64,000 nt of DNA, from contig NZ_KE383936.1 of the NCBI RefSeq assembly GCF_000422865.1, forward strand, positions 124,001 through 188,000. Reading direction: 5' to 3'. Made by a program: the position numbers and the translations under genes. Numbering within the stretch: position 1 is the first letter of the stretch; every line of letters starts with the position of its first letter. The notes under the pieces were generated by a model, which did no database searches, was not told the DNA's origin, and saw nothing but the letters and a program-made list of their open reading frames with translations. The DNA comes from Oceanospirillum maris DSM 6286 (GTDB taxonomy: Bacteria; Pseudomonadota; Gammaproteobacteria; Pseudomonadales; Halomonadaceae). Positions 18,333 to 27,067 of the stretch are shown here, piece by piece.

Positions 18333-19106
18333 TTACAGATCAGTTTCTTCTTTTCTCAGTGTTAGAATCTCACAACCATCCTTGGTAATCAAAATGGTGT
18401 GTTCATACTGAGCTGATAAGCTGCGATCTTTTGTGACGACAGTCCAATCGTCTTTTAAAGTTTTGCTGTGGCGCTTACCGGCGTTGACCATAGGTTCAAT
18501 CGTTAGTGTCATACCTTCTTGAAGCACCATGCCCGTTCCTGCTTTGCCATAGTGTACAACTTGTGGGTCTTCATGGAAGCCTTTGCCAATACCGTGACCA
18601 CAGTATTCACGCACAATCGAAAAGCCACTGGCTTCAGCATGCTTTTGAATGATTTCACCAATATCACCTAAAGTCGTACCCGCGCGAACAATACGAAGTG
18701 CTTTATATAAGCATTCTTGGGTGACTTGGCACAGGCGGCGCGCCTGAATCTTTGCTTCGCCAATAATGAACATTTTACTGGTATCGCCATGATAGCCGTC
18801 TTTGATCACGGTGATATCAATATTCACGATATCACCGTTTTTCAGAATCTTGCTTTCACTTGGAATGCCGTGACAGATCACATGGTTGACCGAGGTACAG
18901 ATTGATTTTGGAAAACCATGATAATTTAAAGGGGCAGGAATCGTCTCTTGAACATTCACCATGTAGTCATGACAGATACGGTTAAGTTCTTCCGTGCTAA
19001 CACCTGCTTTAACATACGGCTCTATCATTTCTAAGACTTCAGCCGCTAAGCGACCAGCTACGCGCATTTTTTCAATTTCTTCGGGTGTTTTAATAATTAC
19101 AGTCAT
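18333..19106 (-). CDS. map: Methionine aminopeptidase, type I
   Basis: Map removes the initiator methionine from nascent proteins. The 257-residue protein has the pita-bread fold signature and five metal ligands: the two Asp in VNIDITV and YHGDTSKM, His in YCGHGIGKGFHEDPQVVHY, Glu in TIEPMVN and Glu in QYEHTILIT. It is the short type I form without a zinc-finger extension. It diverges from rpsB, the usual arrangement, and heads a map-glnD pair. The start codon has only a poor ribosome site. Its upstream region contains three copies of TTCGAATAAA. Confidence 0.98.
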   Translation of the reverse strand: MTVIIKTPEEIEKMRVAGRLAAEVLEMIEPYVKAGVSTEELNRICHDYMVNVQETIPAPLNYHGFPKSICTSVNHVICHGIPSESKILKNGDIVNIDITVIKDGYHGDTSKMFIIGEAKIQARRLCQVTQECLYKALRIVRAGTTLGDIGEIIQKHAEASGFSIVREYCGHGIGKGFHEDPQVVHYGKAGTGMVLQEGMTLTIEPMVNAGKRHSKTLKDDWTVVTKDRSLSAQYEHTILITKDGCEILTLRKEETDL

Positions 19107-19406
19107 ATCAAGTCTATCTTTCGCCGTCGGTTCGAATAAATGAAAATTCGAATAAAATAATATAGGTTCGAGCTAAGTACGTAAAAAGAATTGAACGAAA
19201 CACGCCAAGGCCCAAACTTAGTAAATAAAGATTCGAATAAATTAAGATATGGAAATGGTAACGCTTATTGCTTTGCGGTGGGAGAGCATTTGCAGGATAA
19301 ATTGAATCAATTGACTCTTTTTGTCGGAAATAACCAGAAATCGATTCCCTTCGTATTTTTGATGCCGGTATAACAAGGGAAAAAGCCTCCATAAAGACGG
19401 GTTTTC
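19107..19406. other. Intergenic region between map and the rpsB promoter
   Basis: No gene is supported here. The sequence is AT-rich and has the 10-mer TTCGAATAAA at 19131-19140, 19147-19156 and 19232-19241, the first two spaced 16 bases apart. This would be the leader and promoter region of map on the minus strand. I see no clear -10/-35 pair for map and no conserved RNA. Confidence 0.5.
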
Positions 19407-19443
19407 TTTATATTGTGCTGAATATGTGGTATAAAGCCGCGCG
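19407..19443 (+). promoter_or_regulatory. Probable rpsB promoter with GC-rich discriminator
   Basis: TATAAA at 19430-19435 is preceded by TGG, giving an extended -10, and by a weak -35 (TTTATA, 19407-19412) at 17 bases. The next bases are GCCGCGCGC, a GC-rich discriminator of the kind that makes ribosomal promoters sensitive to ppGpp. Transcription from about 19442 gives a leader of roughly 250 bases before rpsB. Confidence 0.55.
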
Positions 19444-19635
19444 CTTGTACGTAAACTGTGGGTGAAGACTTTAGATGTAGGGTAATGGTGTTAATCGTTT
19501 CCGCATCTGTCGTATCTTGCATTTGGGTATAACGCACTCATTTAAATCAAAAACGACACACACACACCGGCACGTAGTTCTGGGTGCTCTGGCTAAAAGA
19601 TTTAGAGCCAATTAAGGCGCTAGAATCAACTTGTC

Positions 19636-19671
19636 AGGGTTGGATTATGGGGTGTGTGGAGGTTTAACCCT
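19636..19671 (+). promoter_or_regulatory. Possible S2 autoregulatory leader stem before rpsB
   Basis: AGGGTT (19636-19641) can pair with AACCCT (19666-19671) around a G-rich loop, ending ten bases before the AGGAG of rpsB. In E. coli and relatives ribosomal protein S2 represses rpsB-tsf by binding a structured leader. Whether this stem is the equivalent element is inferred from position only. Confidence 0.35.
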
Positions 19672-19690
19672 AAATTCTCTAGGAGTCAAA

Positions 19691-20422
19691 ATGTCTCAAG
19701 TTTCTATGCGTGATCTGCTTAAAGCAGGTGCTCACTTCGGTCACCAGACCCGTTATTGGAACCCTAAAATGTCTAAGTACATTTTCGGCTCTCGTAACAA
19801 AATCCATATCATCAACCTGGAGCACACTGTTCCTGCGCTGAATGATGCTCTGTCTTTTGTTGAGAAGCTAGCTTCTGGCAAAAACAAGGTTCTGTTCGTT
19901 GGTACTAAACGTGCTGCGAGCAAAGTGGTTAAAGAAGAAGCTGCACGCGCTGGCATGCCATACGTTAACCACCGTTGGTTAGGTGGTATGCTGACTAACT
20001 ACAAGACTATTCGTCAGTCTATCCGTCGTTTCCGTGATCTGGAATCTATGCAGAATGATGGTACGTTCGACAAGCTGAACAAAAAAGAAGTGCTGATGAA
20101 CCAGCGCGAAATGGCGAAGCTTGAACGTTCTATTGGCGGTATTAAAGATATGGGTGGTCTACCGGACGCTCTGTTTGTTATCGACGTTGACCACGAGCGT
20201 ATCGCGATTAACGAAGCAAACAAGTTGGGTATTCCTGTTATCGGTATCGTTGATACTAACAGCAACCCAGACGGTGTTGACTACGTTGTTCCTGGTAACG
20301 ACGATGCGATCCGTGCCATTCAGATTTATGCACAGGGTGTTGCTAACGCTTGCCTGAAAGGCAAAGAAGGCGGCGCTGTTGAAAGCGAAGTCGCAGAAGT
20401 TAGCGAAGCGCCTGCAGAGTAA
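19691..20422 (+). CDS. rpsB: 30S ribosomal protein S2
   Basis: S2 is a small-subunit protein needed for S1 binding and mRNA handling. The 243-residue product starts [33 protein letters not shown] and contains the family patterns [10 protein letters not shown] and [18 protein letters not shown]. The ATG at 19691 has AGGAG six bases upstream; an upstream in-frame extension from 19631 lies in the leader and is rejected. The C-terminal tail is acidic and rich in Val, Glu and Ala. It forms the classic rpsB-tsf pair, with an intergenic stem-loop that probably lets only part of the transcripts proceed into tsf. Confidence 0.99.
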   Translation: MSQVSMRDLLKAGAHFGHQTRYWNPKMSKYIFGSRNKIHIINLEHTVPALNDALSFVEKLASGKNKVLFVGTKRAASKVVKEEAARAGMPYVNHRWLGGMLTNYKTIRQSIRRFRDLESMQNDGTFDKLNKKEVLMNQREMAKLERSIGGIKDMGGLPDALFVIDVDHERIAINEANKLGIPVIGIVDTNSNPDGVDYVVPGNDDAIRAIQIYAQGVANACLKGKEGGAVESEVAEVSEAPAE

Positions 20423-20498
20423 TTAGCTGTTGACGCCAGTTGTACTGGCTATGTCATACGCTGCTGTTAGTTTCAATAGCAGCGACAGTTAACTCTGC

Positions 20499-20523
20499 AA
20501 AGGGGGCGTAAGCCCCCTTTTGC
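20499..20523 (+). terminator. Intercistronic terminator/attenuator between rpsB and tsf
   Basis: AAAGGGGGC-GTAA-GCCCCCTTT is a perfect 9-bp stem followed by one more T and GC (outer GCA/TGC can add pairs). The T-run is short, so read-through into tsf is expected, as reported for the E. coli rpsB-tsf operon. Confidence 0.75.
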
Positions 20524-20562
20524 AATTCCGGTTTTTCATATCAGATCAAGAGGATATTCGTC

Positions 20563-21423
20563 ATGGCTGCAATTAGCGCAACTATGGTAAAAGAGCTGCG
20601 AGACCGTACCGGTCTAGGCATGCTGGAGTGTAAAAAAGCTCTTAAAGAAACAGACGGTGACATCGATCTGGCGATTGAGAACATGCGTAAGTCTGGTGGC
20701 ATGAAGGCGGCTAAGAAAGCAAGTCGTGTTGCTGCTGAAGGCGCTGTTGCCACTAAAGTAGCTGAAGATGGTAGCTATGGTATCGTCATTGAAGTTAACT
20801 CCGAGACTGACTTTGCTGCTCGTGATGATAACTTCAAAGGTTTTGTTGAAACTGTTGCCGCTAAAGTTTTCGAAACTAAAGAAACTGATATCGCAGCGCT
20901 TATGGCTGGCGATCTAGAAGCAGCGCGTGAAGCACTGGTTCAGAAGATTGGCGAAAACATCTCTGTACGTCGTGCAGCCGTTGTTAATGCTGATGGCGGT
21001 ATTGTTGGTGAGTACGTGCACGGTGGCCGTATCGGCGTTCTGTCTGTACTGACCGCAGGTAGCTCTGAAGTTGCTAAAGACGTTGCTATGCATACTGCTG
21101 CTGTTAATCCGCGCGTTGCACGCCCGGAAGACATGCCTGCTGAAGAGCTGCAGAAAGAAAAAGAAATCATCATGGCCCAGCCTGATATGGCAAGCAAGCC
21201 AGATGAGATCAAAGAAAAAATGTCGGTTGGCCGTGTGAAGAAATTCCTGGCTGAAAACAGCTTAGTTGAGCAGGCTTTTGTTAAGGACCCTTCTCAAACT
21301 GTTGGTGCTTATGTTAAAGCCAACGGCGGCGAAGTTGTTTCTTTTACTCGCTTTGAAGTGGGTGAAGGTATTGAGAAAGTTGAAGAAGACTTTGCAGAGG
21401 AAGTGCGTAAGCAGTTGGCTTAA
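20563..21423 (+). CDS. tsf: Elongation factor Ts
   Basis: EF-Ts recycles EF-Tu by exchanging GDP for GTP. The 286-residue protein has the N-terminal signature [18 protein letters not shown] and the core [10 protein letters not shown] that inserts into EF-Tu, followed by two subdomains and a C-terminal helix. Its length is usual for the family. GAGG lies about nine bases before the ATG. It follows rpsB across a leaky terminator and is separated from pyrH by a 17-bp hairpin. Confidence 0.99.
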   Translation: MAAISATMVKELRDRTGLGMLECKKALKETDGDIDLAIENMRKSGGMKAAKKASRVAAEGAVATKVAEDGSYGIVIEVNSETDFAARDDNFKGFVETVAAKVFETKETDIAALMAGDLEAAREALVQKIGENISVRRAAVVNADGGIVGEYVHGGRIGVLSVLTAGSSEVAKDVAMHTAAVNPRVARPEDMPAEELQKEKEIIMAQPDMASKPDEIKEKMSVGRVKKFLAENSLVEQAFVKDPSQTVGAYVKANGGEVVSFTRFEVGEGIEKVEEDFAEEVRKQLA

Positions 21424-21442
21424 TTCGCATTTTTGATGTATG

Positions 21443-21480
21443 ACAATGGCGTGTGTAGCGAAAGTTGCACGCGCCATTGT
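21443..21480 (+). other. 17-bp GNRA-capped hairpin between tsf and pyrH
   Basis: Bases 21443-21459 pair without interruption (three G-U or U-G pairs) with 21464-21480, closed by a GAAA tetraloop. No T-run follows, so it is not a standard terminator. Position suggests an mRNA processing or stability element that could uncouple tsf from pyrH levels. Confidence 0.8.
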
Positions 21481-21543
21481 GCGATCTGCCCCCTCGTTTT
21501 TACGCCCTGTATTTATAGACCATGCTTGCCGGAGACTGCCCAG

Positions 21544-22269
21544 ATGTCTGTCAATGAGAAACCATCCCAATACAAACGTATTCTTTTAAAGCTTAGTGGC
21601 GAAGCCTTAATGGGCGAGCAAAACTTCGGTATTGACCCTGCGGTGTTAAACCGTATGGCGTTGGAAATTGGCCAGCTCGTCGGTATTGGCGTACAGATCG
21701 GCTTGGTTATTGGCGGCGGTAACCTATTCCGTGGTGCGGCACTGAGCCAAGCAGGCTTGGATCGTGTGACAGGTGATCACATGGGGATGTTGGCAACGGT
21801 CATGAATGGTTTGGCAATGCGTGATGCTTTAGAACGTGCCAATATCCGTACCCGTGTGATGTCTGCGATTCCAATGAGTGGTGTTGTTGAACACTACGAT
21901 CGCCGTTCAGCTATCCGTTATCTGAATACCGGAGATGTGGTAATCTTTAGTGCCGGAACCGGTAACCCGTTCTTTACCACAGACTCTGCTGCCTGTTTAC
22001 GTGGTATTGAAGTTGATGCCAACGTGGTGATTAAAGCAACGAAGGTTGACGGGGTTTATGATAAAGATCCGGTAAAATACTCTGATGCGGTAAAATACGA
22101 CCACCTGGATTATGACAGTGTACTTGAGCAGAAGCTTGAAGTGATGGATTCAACGGCTATCTGCTTGGTGCGAGACCACAGTATGCCGGTCAGAGTATTT
22201 GATATGAATAAGCCCGGTGCACTGCTCAACCTAGTGGTTGGCGGTGACGAAGGAACACTAATCGACTGA
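21544..22269 (+). CDS. pyrH: UMP kinase
   Basis: PyrH phosphorylates UMP to UDP and is GTP-activated and UTP-inhibited. The 241-residue protein belongs to the amino-acid-kinase fold: [11 protein letters not shown] at the N-terminus, GGGNLFRG phosphate loop, [19 protein letters not shown], and [15 protein letters not shown] near the UMP site. ATG 21544 has GGAG nine bases upstream; the in-frame extension upstream covers the intergenic hairpin and is not used. Only ten bases separate it from frr, so the two are translationally linked. Confidence 0.99.
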   Translation: MSVNEKPSQYKRILLKLSGEALMGEQNFGIDPAVLNRMALEIGQLVGIGVQIGLVIGGGNLFRGAALSQAGLDRVTGDHMGMLATVMNGLAMRDALERANIRTRVMSAIPMSGVVEHYDRRSAIRYLNTGDVVIFSAGTGNPFFTTDSAACLRGIEVDANVVIKATKVDGVYDKDPVKYSDAVKYDHLDYDSVLEQKLEVMDSTAICLVRDHSMPVRVFDMNKPGALLNLVVGGDEGTLID

Positions 22270-22279
22270 GGAAACTTCC

Positions 22280-22837
22280 GTGATCAACGAAATTAAGACT
22301 GACGCAGAACAGCGGATGAAGAAAAGCCTAGAGTCTATGACGACTGCTTTTGCTAAAATCCGTACTGGCCGTGCCCACCCAAGTATTCTTGATGGCGTAT
22401 CGGTTGATTATTATGGTACGCCAACGCCTTTAAACCAAGTCGCTAACGTCAACGTTGAAGATGCTCGTACCCTAAGCATTCAACCTTGGGAGCGTTCTAT
22501 GATTCAGGCGATTGAAAAAGCGATTATGGTTTCTGATTTAGGGCTAAACCCAAGCACATCAGGTACTGTGATTCGTGTGCCGATGCCTGCGTTGACAGAA
22601 GAAACCCGTAAGAACTTTATTCGCCAGGCTCGCGCTGAAGCAGAAAACGGTAAAGTTGCGATTCGTAATATCCGTCGTGATGCCAATGGCTCTTTTAAAG
22701 ATCTTCTGAAAGAGAAAGAGATCACAGAAGATGAAGAGCGTCGTGCAGAAGAGGATATTCAGAAGCTAACAGACAAATATGTTGCTGAAGCAGATGTCTT
22801 GCTAGCGGCTAAAGAAAAAGACCTGATGCAGGTCTGA
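22280..22837 (+). CDS. frr: Ribosome recycling factor
   Basis: RRF, with EF-G, splits the post-termination ribosome. The 185-residue protein is full length and mimics tRNA: a helical bundle with [28 protein letters not shown] and [25 protein letters not shown] bracketing a small beta domain. The start codon is GTG at 22280, with GAGGA eight bases ahead. A GC-rich hairpin follows the stop. Confidence 0.99.
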   Translation: MINEIKTDAEQRMKKSLESMTTAFAKIRTGRAHPSILDGVSVDYYGTPTPLNQVANVNVEDARTLSIQPWERSMIQAIEKAIMVSDLGLNPSTSGTVIRVPMPALTEETRKNFIRQARAEAENGKVAIRNIRRDANGSFKDLLKEKEITEDEERRAEEDIQKLTDKYVAEADVLLAAKEKDLMQV

Positions 22838-22846
22838 TCTTCCCTC

Positions 22847-22869
22847 GCACCCGCCGTTCAGGCGGGTGC
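22847..22869 (+). other. GC-rich hairpin between frr and uppS
   Basis: GCACCCGCC and GGCGGGTGC form a perfect 9-bp stem with a GTTCA loop. There is no T-run. It ends 17 bases before the uppS ATG, which lacks a good ribosome site, so the hairpin could limit uppS translation or mark a processing point. Confidence 0.7.
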
Positions 22870-22886
22870 CACTGCGTTGCCTATTC

Positions 22887-23633
22887 ATGGATTCTAAAAA
22901 GCAAAGAAATATCCCTCGCCATATCGCCATCATTATGGATGGTAATAATCGTTGGGCTAAAAAACGTTTTCTGCCTGGAATTGCAGGTCATAAAGCGGGA
23001 GCTGACGCTGTGCGCTCGGTTATTCGTGGTTGTGTTGATCAAGGGGTGGATGTTCTGACGCTATTTGCCTTCAGCAGTGAGAACTGGCAGCGGCCTCAGA
23101 AAGAAGTTAACGCCTTGATGGAGCTGTTTCTGCTTTCACTGCGCCGCGAAGTGAAAAAGCTGCATAAGTACAATATTCGGTTGCGTATTATTGGTGATAA
23201 AGCTGGTTTTTCTGCAGAAATTCAGAGAGCGATTGATGATGCTGAATCTCTGACGGCCAGTAATGATGGTTTACAGCTGAATATTGCCGCCAATTATGGT
23301 GGTCGTTGGGATATTGTTAATACTGCCAAAATTTTGGCACAAAAAGTGGCTGATGGTGCTTTAAAACCTGAAGACATTAGCGAAAATTTGTTTGATCAAA
23401 CGATCTCGCTAGGAGATTTACCTGCCCCTGATTTATGTATCCGCACGGCAGGCGAGCAGCGCATTAGTAATTATCTATTGTGGCAATTTGCCTATAGCGA
23501 GTTTTACTACAGCCCGCTACTGTGGCCTGATTTTAGAGAAAAAGCATTGGCTGAAGCTATTGATGATTTTGGTTGTCGTCAGAGGCGCTTTGGTAAAACT
23601 AGCGAACAAGTAGAAGGAAAGGCCGATGCTTAA
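22887..23633 (+). CDS. uppS: Undecaprenyl diphosphate synthase
   Basis: UppS (cis-prenyltransferase) makes C55 undecaprenyl diphosphate, the carrier lipid for peptidoglycan and O-antigen. The 248-residue sequence has IAIIMDGNNRWAKKR with the catalytic Asp, FAFSSENWQRP, and the C-terminal DLCIRTAGEQRISNYLLWQ with the diphosphate-binding Arg residues. ATG 22887 gives the family N-terminus; a TTG start 21 bases upstream has no support. Its last codons overlap the cdsA start by eight bases, so the two are coupled. Confidence 0.98.
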   Translation: MDSKKQRNIPRHIAIIMDGNNRWAKKRFLPGIAGHKAGADAVRSVIRGCVDQGVDVLTLFAFSSENWQRPQKEVNALMELFLLSLRREVKKLHKYNIRLRIIGDKAGFSAEIQRAIDDAESLTASNDGLQLNIAANYGGRWDIVNTAKILAQKVADGALKPEDISENLFDQTISLGDLPAPDLCIRTAGEQRISNYLLWQFAYSEFYYSPLLWPDFREKALAEAIDDFGCRQRRFGKTSEQVEGKADA

Positions 23634-24441
23634 ACAGCGAATCCTAACGGCATTGATTATTGCGCCCTTGGCGCTTTGGGGGCTATTTGGCCTCTCTGCT
23701 GATTATTATGTGTTATTTGTTTCAGCCATCGTACTTGTTGGCGGTTGGGAGTGGGCAAATCTATCCGGTGTCTCGGTATCGAGGCGTTTAATCTACCCGA
23801 TCGTGATGGCGCTTGTATTATTAGGTTTAGATTACGTTCGTTCACCTGATATTGATTTGGCTATTCTTTATGGCGCTGCGGTGGCATGGTTGGCAGCATT
23901 CTGGTTTGTTATTCAGTACCCTAAAAATGCGATCTGGACATCTGTCCCCGCCCGTTTAGTGATTGGTTTTATTGTGCTGATACCTTGCTGGATCGGTTTT
24001 GTAGAGCTAAGAACTAATCTTTGGTTTGGCAAAGAGGCGTTACTGTATATTCTGCTATTGGTGTGGTGTGCCGATATTGGTGCTTACTTTGCGGGTCGTC
24101 GTTTTGGCAAAGCAAAGCTTGCTCCTAAAGTTAGCCCTGGAAAATCTTGGGCAGGCGTTTATGGTGGTCTTGTGGCAACGACGGTACTGGCGATTGCTTG
24201 CTCTTTCTATTGGGGCTTGAACAATAGTGATCGTATTACGCTATTGTTGATAACGCTAATGGTGACGGCTGTTTCTGTTCTGGGTGATCTGTTTGAAAGC
24301 ATGGTTAAGCGTCATCGGGGTATCAAGGATAGTAGTCAGTTATTGCCTGGGCACGGAGGGGTTATGGATCGCATCGATAGCTTAACCGCAGCGGTTCCCC
24401 TATTTGTGTTAAGCCTTAAATTAACTGGGTTATATTTATGA
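23626..24441 (+). CDS. cdsA: Phosphatidate cytidylyltransferase
   Basis: CdsA makes CDP-diacylglycerol from CTP and phosphatidic acid, the branch point of phospholipid synthesis. The 271-residue inner-membrane protein has about eight hydrophobic segments and the C-terminal CDP-alcohol signature [33 protein letters not shown]. It overlaps uppS by eight bases and dxr by the ATGA junction at 24438-24441, so it is embedded in a tightly coupled uppS-cdsA-dxr unit. Confidence 0.98.
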   Translation: MLKQRILTALIIAPLALWGLFGLSADYYVLFVSAIVLVGGWEWANLSGVSVSRRLIYPIVMALVLLGLDYVRSPDIDLAILYGAAVAWLAAFWFVIQYPKNAIWTSVPARLVIGFIVLIPCWIGFVELRTNLWFGKEALLYILLLVWCADIGAYFAGRRFGKAKLAPKVSPGKSWAGVYGGLVATTVLAIACSFYWGLNNSDRITLLLITLMVTAVSVLGDLFESMVKRHRGIKDSSQLLPGHGGVMDRIDSLTAAVPLFVLSLKLTGLYL

Positions 24442-25652
24442 GCGCGTCGCAGAATATTACACTTTTAGGTGCCACAGGCTCTATCGGTGGAAGTACCTTA
24501 GATATTTTGTCACGACATCCAGATCGCTATCGGTTATTTGCAGTGTCTGGTTATCGCAGAATGAAAGCGCTGGCGGAAATTTGCCATACCTTTCAGCCGG
24601 TTTATGCGGTGGTGCCGGATGATTCTGCCGCCGAGCACCTGAGAAGTCAGATTTCAGAACTGAAAACGGAAGTTCTTGTTGGCGAGGACGCTCTAGAACG
24701 TGTTGCTGAAGCGCCAGAGGCTGATATTGTTGTTGCTGCAATTGTTGGTGCGGCGGGTTTACTGCCTGCACTAGCGGCAGTAAAAGCGGGCAAACGTATT
24801 CTGCTGGCAAATAAAGAAGCTTTAGTGATGTCTGGTCAGTTGTTTATGGATCAGGTGAAACGCTCTGGCGCGGAATTACTGCCCATTGATAGTGAGCATA
24901 ATGCGATCTTTCAATGTTTGCCTGCACAGGGTACTCATTTTGATGACCAGTCTCTGCCAAGCTCTGGGGTTCGTCAGATTTTGTTAACCGCATCAGGCGG
25001 CCCTTTTCGTGGGTTTTCGGTGGATCAACTTGTAGGTGTTACGCCAGAGCAAGCGGTGGCGCACCCTAACTGGTCCATGGGCCAGAAAATATCCGTAGAC
25101 TCAGCCACCTTGATGAATAAGGGCTTGGAGCTTATTGAGGCCTGCTGGCTGTTTTCTGTGCAGCCAGATGCGATTCAAGTTGTCGTGCATCCTGAGAGTA
25201 TTGTTCATTCTATGGTGTCCTATAACGATGGCTCCGTGATGGCCCAGTTGGGCAATCCTGATATGCGTACACCCATTGCTTACGGTTTGGCGTGGCCTGA
25301 GCGCATTGATGCTGGCGTTAAATCTCTAGATTTATTCCAAGTGGCACAGCTGAATTTTGAGCAGGCTGATGAGGTGGCATTTCCCTGTCTTGCCCTAGCA
25401 CGGCAGGCCTTTATTTTGGGCGGAACGGCTCCGGCTATTTTGAATGCCGCCAATGAAGTGGCCGTTGAGGCCTTCTTAGCTAATCATATTAATTTTGAAC
25501 AGATTCCTGAAATGTGCCGATATGCACTTGATCATATTTCGGTTGAAAATGCGGATTCATTAGAGGCTATTCTCGCCTGTGATCAAAAGACTCGGACAAT
25601 ATGTCGGTCTCATCTTGAACATTTGTCGATGCATCGCGTCAAAGCGCAATAA
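24438..25652 (+). CDS. dxr: 1-deoxy-D-xylulose 5-phosphate reductoisomerase
   Basis: Dxr converts DXP to MEP, the first committed step of the non-mevalonate isoprenoid route that feeds uppS. The 404-residue protein has the NADPH-binding [16 protein letters not shown], the metal and substrate motif [13 protein letters not shown], the flexible loop region [10 protein letters not shown] and the signature [15 protein letters not shown]. Length is normal (about 400). It overlaps cdsA at its start. Later MEP-pathway genes ispD and ispF lie 20 kb downstream. A sigma-E-like promoter for rseP appears inside its 3' end. Confidence 0.98.
   Translation: MSASQNITLLGATGSIGGSTLDILSRHPDRYRLFAVSGYRRMKALAEICHTFQPVYAVVPDDSAAEHLRSQISELKTEVLVGEDALERVAEAPEADIVVAAIVGAAGLLPALAAVKAGKRILLANKEALVMSGQLFMDQVKRSGAELLPIDSEHNAIFQCLPAQGTHFDDQSLPSSGVRQILLTASGGPFRGFSVDQLVGVTPEQAVAHPNWSMGQKISVDSATLMNKGLELIEACWLFSVQPDAIQVVVHPESIVHSMVSYNDGSVMAQLGNPDMRTPIAYGLAWPERIDAGVKSLDLFQVAQLNFEQADEVAFPCLALARQAFILGGTAPAILNAANEVAVEAFLANHINFEQIPEMCRYALDHISVENADSLEAILACDQKTRTICRSHLEHLSMHRVKAQ
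25616..25643 (+). promoter_or_regulatory. Possible sigma-E-type promoter before rseP
   Basis: TGAACAT (25616-25622), a 15-base spacer and GTCAAA (25638-25643) resemble the sigma-E consensus GGAACTT-N15-GTCTAA with five of seven and five of six matches. Start would be near 25650, just after the dxr stop and 22 bases before rseP. rseP, bamA, skp and lpxD are known sigma-E targets in enterics, which makes the placement sensible; the match alone is weak. Confidence 0.35.
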
Positions 25653-25671
25653 AGTTTTTCGGAGAGCGTGA

Positions 25672-27027
25672 ATGGGTGTTCTGCATACGGTTTTAGCCTT
25701 GATCGTGACCTTGGGTATTTTGGTCACGGTACATGAGTACGGCCATTTCTGGGTAGCACGGCGCTGTGGCGTCAAGGTACTACGGTTTTCAGTAGGTTTT
25801 GGTAAACCGATTTATAGATGGAAAGATAAGCTTAATACTGAGTATGTTATCGCTTGGATTCCCCTTGGCGGCTATGTCAGTATGCTTGATGAGCGAGAAG
25901 GTGATGTTGCTGAGCAAGAGCGGCCTTTTGCTTTTAATCAACAGTCGGTTTGGAAGCGTATCGCTATTGTAGCGGCGGGACCTATCGCTAACTTTGTGCT
26001 CGCCATTGCGACTTATTGGGTGTTATTTGTATCGGGTACATCGGTATTGGCTCCTGTGGTGGGAGCTGTACAGCCTAGCTCACCGGCCTATCAAGCCGGT
26101 ATTCAGCCGCAGACAGAGCTGATTGCGGTTAACGGTTCCCCAGTTCGCAGCTGGCAAGAGGTTGGCTTGGCACTACTGAGTCATGTTGGTGATAGTGGTT
26201 CCATTGAAGTGACCACCCAAGAGTGGCAAGGTTATCGACAAGAGCAGCACCGCATTGAAGTAGACCGTTGGCTGTCAGGCCAAAAAGAACCAAATCCTAT
26301 TGCTGCGCTGGGTATTACGCCTTTTTCACCGGAAATTCCTGCTTTACTTGGGCGAGTGCTACCTGATGGCGCGGCAGAGGCTGCGGGCTTAAAATCCGGT
26401 GATCAAATTTTGCAGGCGGATGAGGTAACGGTTAAAAACTGGAGCCATTGGGTTGAGTTAATACAAAGCTCACCGGCCAAGAGTTTGACCTTGATTATTG
26501 AGCGTGATGGTCAGAGTCAGTCACTGGTGATAACGCCTCGTAAGCGTGTACTGGATGATGGCCGAGAGATAGGTTATATCGGTGCTGCAGCGAAGCCTGG
26601 TGAGTGGCCAGAGGGTATGCTGCGTGAGGTTGAATATGGTGTGTTGGAATCTGGCGTTCAGGCCACCGTTAAGACATTGGATATGATAGGCTTAACACTT
26701 GATTCTATTCGAAAAATGGTTATCGGCTTAATCTCTGTTGATAATCTTAGCGGCCCGATTACTATTGCTCAAGTTGCCAGTGATTCTGCCAAAGGTGGTT
26801 TGGAGAGTTTTCTTGGCTTTTTGGCCTATATCAGCATTAGCCTTGGGGTTTTGAATTTATTACCTATCCCTGTGCTTGATGGTGGCCATTTGCTGTTTTA
26901 TTTCATCGAAGCAATTACCGGTCGTCCTGTCCCTGAAAAGGCGCAACAGCTCGGGTTGCGTATTGGCATGATGTTACTGGCAAGCTTGATGATAATCGCG
27001 TTTTACAATGACTTAATGCGCCTTTAG
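25672..27027 (+). CDS. rseP: Site-2 zinc metalloprotease RseP
   Basis: RseP is the intramembrane protease that cuts the anti-sigma factor RseA after DegS, releasing sigma-E, and also clears remnant signal peptides. The 451-residue protein has the active site HEYGH at residues 21-25 in the first membrane helix, a third ligand in PVLDGGHL near residue 403, and two tandem PDZ domains (about 115-200 and 215-300) on the periplasmic side. Four membrane helices are visible. It precedes bamA by 40 bases, joining the stress protease to the outer-membrane assembly genes it monitors. Confidence 0.98.
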   Translation: MGVLHTVLALIVTLGILVTVHEYGHFWVARRCGVKVLRFSVGFGKPIYRWKDKLNTEYVIAWIPLGGYVSMLDEREGDVAEQERPFAFNQQSVWKRIAIVAAGPIANFVLAIATYWVLFVSGTSVLAPVVGAVQPSSPAYQAGIQPQTELIAVNGSPVRSWQEVGLALLSHVGDSGSIEVTTQEWQGYRQEQHRIEVDRWLSGQKEPNPIAALGITPFSPEIPALLGRVLPDGAAEAAGLKSGDQILQADEVTVKNWSHWVELIQSSPAKSLTLIIERDGQSQSLVITPRKRVLDDGREIGYIGAAAKPGEWPEGMLREVEYGVLESGVQATVKTLDMIGLTLDSIRKMVIGLISVDNLSGPITIAQVASDSAKGGLESFLGFLAYISISLGVLNLLPIPVLDGGHLLFYFIEAITGRPVPEKAQQLGLRIGMMLLASLMIIAFYNDLMRL

Positions 27028-27067
27028 AAGGTCGTTTGAATATTGCACCTGTGCATAGTGGGATTTT

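Noticed and set aside
24481-24810. A 109-codon frame antisense to dxr
   Set aside because: Lies entirely within a strongly conserved gene; low-complexity Gln/Leu composition expected of a shadow frame.
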